Shown: one piece after another, positions 22,741 to 28,340 of the stretch | Layout of the letters: every line of letters begins with the position of its first letter | How positions within the stretch are numbered: position 1 is the first letter of the stretch | From: Pullibacteroides sp964436335 | GTDB taxonomy: Bacteria; Bacteroidota; Bacteroidia; Bacteroidales; P3 | NCBI GenBank assembly: GCA_964436335.1 | Contig: CAYTCD010000015.1 | Span: 1 to 28,340 of the forward strand | Direction: 5' to 3' | DNA length: 28,340 nt | Made by a program: the position numbers and the translations under genes | Notes under the pieces: generated by a model | Told to the model about the DNA's origin: nothing | Database searches by the model: none | The model's input: only the letters and a program-made list of their open reading frames with translations

Positions 22741-23592
22741 ATGAAGACAAAACTTACATACCGCCTGTTTATCCTGCTTGCTTGCGGCATGCTGTTGCTT
22801 GTTGCCGGATGCCGACAAGACAGGGAAGACCGTGGCTGGCAAAACCAAAATTTTACCGTGGACGAAGACTTGGCGCGGGATTCACGCGACTCGGTGGATT
22901 TTATTATCCGCAAGTCTATGTTGCACAACACACAGTTTTCTACCTTTTCTGCCAATCTGGATATAAAATTGCTGATGGAGGACGAAAGCGGTAAGGATGC
23001 GATGAAAATAGGGCTTGGCGGACAGATACGGATACAGAAAGACAGTGTCCTTTGGTTCAGTTGCACCAAACTGTTTGAACTGGGCCGCATGCGCATAACA
23101 CCCGACAGTTTGCTTCTTTACAGCCGATTCGGCAATACCGGCAGTGTTTATACCGATGATTCGCTTCAGATGATGCCGATGATGTTCAAATTGATGCAAT
23201 GTCTTTTTATGCGGCAGACCGATTCGGTGATGCTGCGGGGAAAACGTGCGCTCACCGATTCGGATTCACTGCAATGGAGCATAGAGGGCATTGTGGCCGA
23301 CAGCCTTACATGGCGGCTTTTCGTAAACAAAACCTCTTTCCGTCCCGATGCACTTCATCTGCAGATCACTTACCACCAAACGGCCTTACAGTTAAAGTTG
23401 CGTTATTTCGAGGAAAACGGTTTTGAACTTGCCGTGGCCCAAGACCGCAAAATTTTGGCAAAGGTTCAGATCCGCTATCTAAAACCGCGCTGGAATAACG
23501 AACTTTCCTATCCCCTTTCCTTTCCGCCTTCGGCTAAGATAGAAGTAAACCGGGGTTTGATGAAAAACATGCAAGGAAACAACCCTTTTTAA
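22741..23592 (+). CDS. DUF4292 lipoprotein
   Basis: The 283-aa protein has a lipoprotein signal peptide with lipobox LVAGC (Cys at about residue 24). The mature region (SANLDIKLLMEDESGKDAMKIGLGGQIRIQKDSVLWFSCTKLFELGRMRITPDSLLLYSR) resembles DUF4292. This is a Bacteroidetes lipoprotein family thought to share the LolA/LolB-like half-barrel, and so possibly handles lipids or lipoproteins. It begins on the base after the TPR stop and is followed 9 nt later by the EnvC-like gene, a conserved order. Function unproven. Confidence 0.85.
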   Translation: MKTKLTYRLFILLACGMLLLVAGCRQDREDRGWQNQNFTVDEDLARDSRDSVDFIIRKSMLHNTQFSTFSANLDIKLLMEDESGKDAMKIGLGGQIRIQKDSVLWFSCTKLFELGRMRITPDSLLLYSRFGNTGSVYTDDSLQMMPMMFKLMQCLFMRQTDSVMLRGKRALTDSDSLQWSIEGIVADSLTWRLFVNKTSFRPDALHLQITYHQTALQLKLRYFEENGFELAVAQDRKILAKVQIRYLKPRWNNELSYPLSFPPSAKIEVNRGLMKNMQGNNPF

Positions 23593-23601
23593 TCTGAGAA
23601 C

Positions 23602-24828
23602 ATGCGCACCTTCGCTCCTTCCATACTATTCCGGCCTATTGTATGCCTGTTGTCGGCTTTTCTGTTTTCGGCCACCTTTGCCCAAGACCGCAAGACACTT
23701 GAGGCCAACAAGAAAAAACTGGAACAGGAAATAGAACAGACCAACAAGCAACTGAACCAGACCAATAAAAAGCAAAAAAAGACCTTGGCCGAATTGCAGT
23801 TGGTGAACAGCAACATCGCCAAACGGCAACAGCTCATCAAAGGGCTGAATCAGGAAGTTACTTTGGCAGATCGTGAGATAGGCAAACTGGAGGTAAAGAT
23901 AAACCGCCTTAGCCGGGATATCGAAACCATGAAGAAAGAGTATGCCAAACTGATTGTTTCCGTACACCAGCACCGCAACCAGTATTCGCTTTTGATGTTT
24001 GTGCTTTCTTCCAAAGATTTCAACCAGGCATGGCGACGGTTGCGCTACATCACGCAATACAACGAATATCTACGCAAGCAGGTAAGCATCATTGCCGAAA
24101 AGCAGACCGTATTGGCAAGCAGCAAGGTATCGCTCGAAACCGAACGGGCCAACAAAAAACAATTGGTGCAGAATCAGGAAAAGGCCAAAAAAGAATTGGA
24201 GAAAGAGCAAAAGAGCAAGAATCAGATTGTTACACAACTCAAGAAACAGCAATCCGATCTAAAAAAGAAGCTGCAGACTCAACAAAAAAAGGTGAACCAA
24301 CTCAATAGTCAAATCAAAAAAATCATCGAGACCGAAATACGTCAGTCGCAACAGAATCAAACCAAAGAAAAGAGCGGCAACAACGCCTATGCGCTCACAC
24401 CGGCCGAAAAAACGCTTTCCTCGAACTTTGAAAGCAACAAGGGAAAACTTCCTTGGCCGCTCGAAAGAGGCACCATTTCAGGGCGTTTCGGCACACATCC
24501 CCACCCGGTGATAAGCAACCTCTCCATAACTAACAACGGAATCGATATCCTTACCGAAAAAGGCGCGACGGCACGGGCCGTATTCAAAGGGGAGGTATGC
24601 AACATCGAATCCGTTTATGGCCTCAAGTTCGTGATGGTGCGGCACGGAGCCTACATCACCGTTTATGCCAATCTGGATCAGGTGTATGTAAAAAAAGGAC
24701 AGACAGTAGATACCAAGCAAAAGATAGGCCGCGTGTACTACGATGCCGATGAAAACAAAACCGAACTGCAGTTTCAGCTGTGGAAAAACACCGATAAACT
24801 GAATCCCGAACTGTGGATTGCCCGCTAA
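23602..24828 (+). CDS. EnvC-like murein hydrolase activator (degenerate M23/LytM)
   Basis: The 408-aa exported protein has signal cleavage TFA|QDR. A long coiled coil from about residue 25 to 245 (LEANKKKLEQEIEQTNKQLNQ onward) is followed by a linker and a LytM domain from about residue 285 (WPLERGTISGRFGTHPHPVI). The zinc-site residues are missing: the usual H-x-G-x-D reads NNGIDI, and the H-L-H-F-E motif reads ELQFQ. It should therefore not cleave peptidoglycan itself but act, like EnvC, as an amidase activator regulated by FtsEX. An ftsE-like gene is elsewhere in this window. It is placed after the DUF4292 gene. Confidence 0.88.
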   Translation: MRTFAPSILFRPIVCLLSAFLFSATFAQDRKTLEANKKKLEQEIEQTNKQLNQTNKKQKKTLAELQLVNSNIAKRQQLIKGLNQEVTLADREIGKLEVKINRLSRDIETMKKEYAKLIVSVHQHRNQYSLLMFVLSSKDFNQAWRRLRYITQYNEYLRKQVSIIAEKQTVLASSKVSLETERANKKQLVQNQEKAKKELEKEQKSKNQIVTQLKKQQSDLKKKLQTQQKKVNQLNSQIKKIIETEIRQSQQNQTKEKSGNNAYALTPAEKTLSSNFESNKGKLPWPLERGTISGRFGTHPHPVISNLSITNNGIDILTEKGATARAVFKGEVCNIESVYGLKFVMVRHGAYITVYANLDQVYVKKGQTVDTKQKIGRVYYDADENKTELQFQLWKNTDKLNPELWIAR

Positions 24829-24838
24829 AATCATCTCC

Positions 24839-25396
24839 ATGAAAACCCCCAAAAACATCTGCGTATATTGCGCCTCTTCGATGGGAAACGATCCCGTTTT
24901 TGCCGGTACGGCAAAAGAGGTGGGCACATTAATAGGCCGTTTGGGCCTAAACCTGATTTACGGCGGTGCCTGTTGCGGTACGATGGGCGTGTTGGCCGAT
25001 GCAGCATTGGATAGCGGGGCCTATGTACACGGTATCATTCCCGATTTTTTTGAAGGCTACGACTTCGAGGTAGTCCACCCTGCCCTGTCTAAACTCACCA
25101 AAGTGCAGACAATGGCCCAACGTAAGGAAATCTTGGTGAAGGAAGCCGACATTTTTCTTACGCTGCCCGGTTCTTACGGCACAATGGATGAATTGTTCGA
25201 AACACTTGTATTGGTACAGCTCAAACAAATCCAGAAACCTGTTTTGCTGCTCAACCTAAACGGATTCTATACCCCCCTGTTGCAAATGACCCATACCATG
25301 CAGGAATGCGGATTTTTGCAATCCGGAAACCGCGAACTGTTACAGGTGGTGGATTCTTTGGATGAATTGGCGCAAGAATTGCGAAAACTTGTTTAA
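24839..25396 (+). CDS. LOG-family (TIGR00730) nucleotide-binding protein
   Basis: A Rossmann-fold protein related to LOG phosphoribohydrolases, which release bases such as cytokinins from nucleoside monophosphates. The 185-aa protein has NICVYCASSMG, LIYGGACCGTMGVLADAAL, MAQRKEILVKEADIFLTLPG, then SYGTMDELFETLVLVQLKQI. The signature PGGxGTxxE reads PGSYGTMDE, with the second Gly replaced by Ser, while the catalytic Arg and Glu are present. ATG 24839 is chosen over TTG 24818, which would overlap the upstream gene. Its position in the run is not obviously functional. Confidence 0.9.
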   Translation: MKTPKNICVYCASSMGNDPVFAGTAKEVGTLIGRLGLNLIYGGACCGTMGVLADAALDSGAYVHGIIPDFFEGYDFEVVHPALSKLTKVQTMAQRKEILVKEADIFLTLPGSYGTMDELFETLVLVQLKQIQKPVLLLNLNGFYTPLLQMTHTMQECGFLQSGNRELLQVVDSLDELAQELRKLV

Positions 25397-25420
25397 TATT
25401 GCTTTGCGAAAACCTGAACG

Positions 25421-26923
25421 ATGAAAAGATTTTTTTTCCTCCTGCTCCCGCTGTTCGCCTGCCTGTCCGCAGCCGCAGCGGACAATACCCAGTCCGGCAT
25501 TGACAGACAAGACGGTTTTGAAATCAAGGTAAGAATCAAGAATTATCCTGATTCGTTGGGACACCTGCTCTATCTGGGCTATTACAACTGGTCGGCGCAA
25601 TATATCTCCGATACGGCCGTCTATAATCCCAAGACCCATACCTACCTCTTTAAGGGCGACAAGGCCAAAGACGGCGGAATGTATATGCTCATCACAGAAG
25701 ACCGCCAATACGTTGATTTTATCTTTGACCGCCACCAGCATATCGAGATAGACGTTACCTATCCCGACATGTTTTCCAGCATCTCATTCAAGAACTCACC
25801 CGAAAACGACATCTATCAAGCCTTTGCGGAAGTGGGTAAAACGGATTTCAAAACCGTGAACCAATTGCAGAGCGAATATCAACAAGCCGAAACAGCGGCC
25901 GACGAGACCCGAAAAGAGGCCTTGCGCGAACAGATCAGTTCAGTATACAAGAAAATAGAGCAAGACCGTATCGATTTCGCCCTTTCCAATCCCGAAAACC
26001 TGATGGCTGCTATTTTCAACGCCCAAAGAGAACCCGAGATTCCGGAGGCGCCCGAAAGTATCCCCGATTCGCTTAAACGCTCTTGGCAATACGAATACTA
26101 CAAGAACCACTATTTCGACAATTTTGACCTTTGCGACGAACGCTTGCTACGCACCCCCCTGCTTCACCAACGTATCAAGTCTTTTCATGAAAAGGTGCTC
26201 TATATGCAAAGCCCCGACTCCATCAAATACGCATGGGAGAGGGTTATCGAAAAAGCCCGTTGCGCCGATTCGCACAGCGAGGTCTTCAAGTTTTTGGTGT
26301 GGTATCCGGTAGATGCCTATCAACGTTCCGAAATCATCGGACAGGATGCCATCTGGGTCTATCTGGCCAAGAAATATTATTTAAGCGGCGATGCCTTCTG
26401 GGCTTCGGCAAGCATTGTGGAAAACTTCCGCAAGCGGATTGAACGCGTGGAACCGCTGCTGATCGGAAATCGTCCGGCCGAATTCTATTGCCCCGACACC
26501 ACCATCGAAAGCGCACATCCCAACTGGGTATCGGTATTCTCTTCGCCCAAACGCTATTCGGTGGTGATTTTCTGGTCAACCACCTGCGGCCACTGCAAAA
26601 CCGCCATGCCGCTCTGGCACAAACTTTACATGGAAGAAAAAGACCGTTTGGATTTCGAGGTCTTTGCCATCTGCAAAGATTTTGATGTGCCGGTATGGAA
26701 AAAATACATCCGCGAACACAATCTGGAAGGCTGGTACAACCTAAACGGCAAGGAATCGAACCTTGATTACAACGATGCGTGGGATATCGTTACCACGCCC
26801 ACCGTTTATGTATTGGACCGTGAGAAACGCATCGTTACCAAAAAGATCGATCCGCAATATCTTAAGGATTTTATCTTGAATTGGCAGGAGACGCACTATC
26901 CCCACGAATCTCCTTTAGAGTAG
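25421..26923 (+). CDS. Exported thioredoxin-fold protein with DUF5106-like region
   Basis: The 500-aa protein has a signal peptide (cleavage near AAA|DNT). An N-terminal beta-rich domain resembles DUF4369 (GFEIKVRIKNYPDSLGHLLYLGYY). A helical middle region of about 200 residues resembles DUF5106. A C-terminal TlpA/AhpC-like thioredoxin domain carries the redox motif CGHC near residue 388 (VVIFWSTTCGHCKTAMPLWHKL), with the cis-Pro in VTTPTVYVLD. It probably reduces or shuffles disulfides in the periplasm. This layout is common in Bacteroidales. It is last in the gene run and is followed by the convergent recO after 38 nt. Confidence 0.9.
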   Translation: MKRFFFLLLPLFACLSAAAADNTQSGIDRQDGFEIKVRIKNYPDSLGHLLYLGYYNWSAQYISDTAVYNPKTHTYLFKGDKAKDGGMYMLITEDRQYVDFIFDRHQHIEIDVTYPDMFSSISFKNSPENDIYQAFAEVGKTDFKTVNQLQSEYQQAETAADETRKEALREQISSVYKKIEQDRIDFALSNPENLMAAIFNAQREPEIPEAPESIPDSLKRSWQYEYYKNHYFDNFDLCDERLLRTPLLHQRIKSFHEKVLYMQSPDSIKYAWERVIEKARCADSHSEVFKFLVWYPVDAYQRSEIIGQDAIWVYLAKKYYLSGDAFWASASIVENFRKRIERVEPLLIGNRPAEFYCPDTTIESAHPNWVSVFSSPKRYSVVIFWSTTCGHCKTAMPLWHKLYMEEKDRLDFEVFAICKDFDVPVWKKYIREHNLEGWYNLNGKESNLDYNDAWDIVTTPTVYVLDREKRIVTKKIDPQYLKDFILNWQETHYPHESPLE

Positions 26924-26961
26924 CGAGGTGCTTGGGGCCACACATAAAAAGTTCCGAGAGG

Positions 26962-27702
26962 CTACGAAAAAATTTCCCTTAGTACCGCCAGCGACTTGAA
27001 TGTTCCTTCTGTGCCTGATTGAAGTTGACAATAACGCACCAAAGCCTGCAATAGCGCAAACCGCTCTGAAGAAGAAAACAATCTAAGGAAAGGAATATCA
27101 CCCCCGCTACGGACATGCGTATCGAGAAGCCTCACCAGATCGGCCGCCGCACCGCCTTGCAAAAAATCGGCATGTATGGGTCTTTCCTGTACAAAACGGC
27201 CTTCCCGCAAATCGAAATAGGCTACCGACGCCCCTTCTGCCATCAAAGGGTAGAACCCTAATGCAGAAGCCATTTCCAACACAAAAAAAAGATGAAATTC
27301 GGCAAGATTGTCCGACTGCAGGTCAAACCGACGCAAGGCCCGGGCCACTTTGTCATAAAAGACCTCATCCTGTTCGCTCTGCGTAATGCAACGCACCATC
27401 ATTTCGGCCAAAAAAAACGCCACACTGCTTTTACGCACATCGGCATACATTTCCCGATAAGCATACGCGATCTTTACTTCGCTCAGATAGGACATTCCCG
27501 CACCCGGACGGGCACTGCTGTAAGAAATCTCCACCTGGCTGAGCGGGAAAAAACAAGAAGAACGGAAACGGCCCCCTGAGCGGGAACCGCTCTTGAGCAT
27601 AAAACTCTGCATGCCGCCCTGACGGGTATAAATCTTTACTACACTGCTGTTGTCGCCGTAACGGATTCTCTGAAGCACAATCCCTTCGGTACTTACTCTC
27701 AT
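26962..27702 (-). CDS. recO: DNA repair protein RecO
   Basis: A recombination mediator that loads RecA at gaps with RecF and RecR. At 246 aa the length is typical. The N-terminal OB-fold is recognisable (STEGIVLQRIRYGDNSSVVKIYTRQGGMQSFML), followed by the helical region (FFLAEMMVRCI, FHLFFVLEMASALGFYPLM). The zinc Cys cluster found in some RecO proteins is not evident, as in many Bacteroidetes versions. The start ATG 27702 overlaps the stop of the upstream porZ-like gene (ATGA), so the two are translationally coupled. Confidence 0.92.
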   Translation of the reverse strand: MRVSTEGIVLQRIRYGDNSSVVKIYTRQGGMQSFMLKSGSRSGGRFRSSCFFPLSQVEISYSSARPGAGMSYLSEVKIAYAYREMYADVRKSSVAFFLAEMMVRCITQSEQDEVFYDKVARALRRFDLQSDNLAEFHLFFVLEMASALGFYPLMAEGASVAYFDLREGRFVQERPIHADFLQGGAAADLVRLLDTHVRSGGDIPFLRLFSSSERFALLQALVRYCQLQSGTEGTFKSLAVLREIFS

Positions 27703-28340
27703 CGGATGTAGAAGATTTTACAAGCCAGTTTCTGCGAACCGTCTTCATCGCAGGCAAAAACAAACAGCACGCCCGAAGATGGCCGCCTGCCGTTCATTCC
27801 ATAGCCGTTCCACGAAAGTTGCCCGCCGGTGGCGCGCGCCTGATAGATCAAAGCGCCTTTGGTGTCGGTTATCTTTACAATGGCATTTTGCGGCAAACCT
27901 TTCACATTGATAAAACCCTCATAGCCCGGCCGCACCGGATTGGGAAAGGCCCGGGCTTCTTCCTTGGGATTTCCTTCCGTACGGGTGGCTGTACCACGGT
28001 AGGATATCAAGCCGCCACCGGTCCCGATAAACACTTCGCCGGTTTTGTCGTCAACCGCCAAAGCGGTGATGGTATTGGATGGAAGCGGTGAATTTTCTGC
28101 CGTAAAATGGCATATCTCCTCCATACCGTCGGACGATACCAGATAAACACCATTTGATGCCGTTCCCAACCATTTGCGGTTGGCCCCATCCACGGCAATG
28201 GCCTTTACCTGTTCTGTATTGAGCAACTCTATCAGATAACCGTCTTTGGGCACACGGATGGTTTTGGCATTTACCGAACTGGTGTTGCCCACCGGACTGT
28301 CAAACATCTTCGCATGCTGATCAATTACCTTGACCCCGCG
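27699..28340 (-). CDS. porZ: PorZ-like T9SS protein, C-terminal part
   Basis: The C-terminal 213 residues of a protein that continues past the right edge. Visible are the last beta-propeller blades (VKAIAVDGANRKWLGTASNGVYLVSSDG and ITALAVDDKTGEVFIGTGGGLISYRG), then a T9SS-type C-terminal domain (ARAFPNPVRPGYEGFINVKGLP, VKITDTKGALIY, GVLFVFA). This matches PorZ, a surface component of the T9SS attachment complex that delivers A-LPS to cargo. A two-component-type propeller protein is the alternative, but the overlapping recO follows porZ-like genes in many Bacteroidetes. The Met at 28307 is internal. Confidence 0.8.
   Translation of the reverse strand, partial: RGVKVIDQHAKMFDSPVGNTSSVNAKTIRVPKDGYLIELLNTEQVKAIAVDGANRKWLGTASNGVYLVSSDGMEEICHFTAENSPLPSNTITALAVDDKTGEVFIGTGGGLISYRGTATRTEGNPKEEARAFPNPVRPGYEGFINVKGLPQNAIVKITDTKGALIYQARATGGQLSWNGYGMNGRRPSSGVLFVFACDEDGSQKLACKIFYIR

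Overview
This window looks like a scaffold from an anaerobic member of the Bacteroidales, probably near the Porphyromonadaceae and probably a metagenome-assembled genome. The grounds are: type IX secretion (T9SS) C-terminal sorting domains on two secreted proteins; a PorZ-like protein at the right edge; gingipain/HagA-type DUF2436 and cleaved-adhesin-like domains; promoters of the Bacteroidetes TAnnTTTG type; signal peptides followed by Gln together with a type II glutaminyl cyclase; a rubrerythrin; and DUF4292. Two runs of N (9224-9233 and 10561-10660) mark assembly gaps.

Layout. 1-1253 (+): the end of a PfkB kinase and a tRNA-dihydrouridine synthase. 5150-1262 (-): three tightly overlapping genes, namely a small T9SS cargo, a large secreted protein with YadA-head repeats and an S74 self-cleaving chaperone domain, and an FtsE-like ATPase. 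5151-5588: a divergent intergenic region with a 75-bp tandem repeat and a well-formed promoter followed by a perfect palindrome. 5589-8987 (+): a gingipain-adhesin-like protein interrupted by one in-frame TGA, then a 27-bp perfect hairpin. 9000-11240: a poorly assembled, hairpin-rich stretch with tRNA remnants at a gap, a DegT-type aminotransferase (-), direct repeats beside the second gap, and an intact tRNA with a CAT anticodon. 11241-14247: rubrerythrin (-), YraN (+), ROK kinase (-) and a membrane-anchored coiled-coil protein (-). 14303-15031: ComF (+).

15189-26923 (+) is one run of eleven genes with gaps of 0-24 nt: cyclophilin, pheS, glutaminyl cyclase, flippase, dut, sugar nucleotidyltransferase, TPR protein, DUF4292 lipoprotein, EnvC-like degenerate M23 protein, LOG-family protein and a thioredoxin-fold protein. 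It combines housekeeping functions with envelope biogenesis. Convergent to it are recO and the end of a porZ-like gene (-), which overlap by 4 nt.

The shared theme is envelope and secretion. T9SS cargos, a PorZ-like component, a glutaminyl cyclase that would cap the N-terminal Gln of exported proteins, polysaccharide export and sugar activation, and cell-division peptidoglycan control (FtsE, EnvC-like) all lie within 28 kb. I saw no CRISPR array, prophage, transposase or obvious defence system. The most notable items are the stop-interrupted adhesin, the S74/YadA chimera coupled to ftsE, the 75-bp repeats and the palindromes at promoters.
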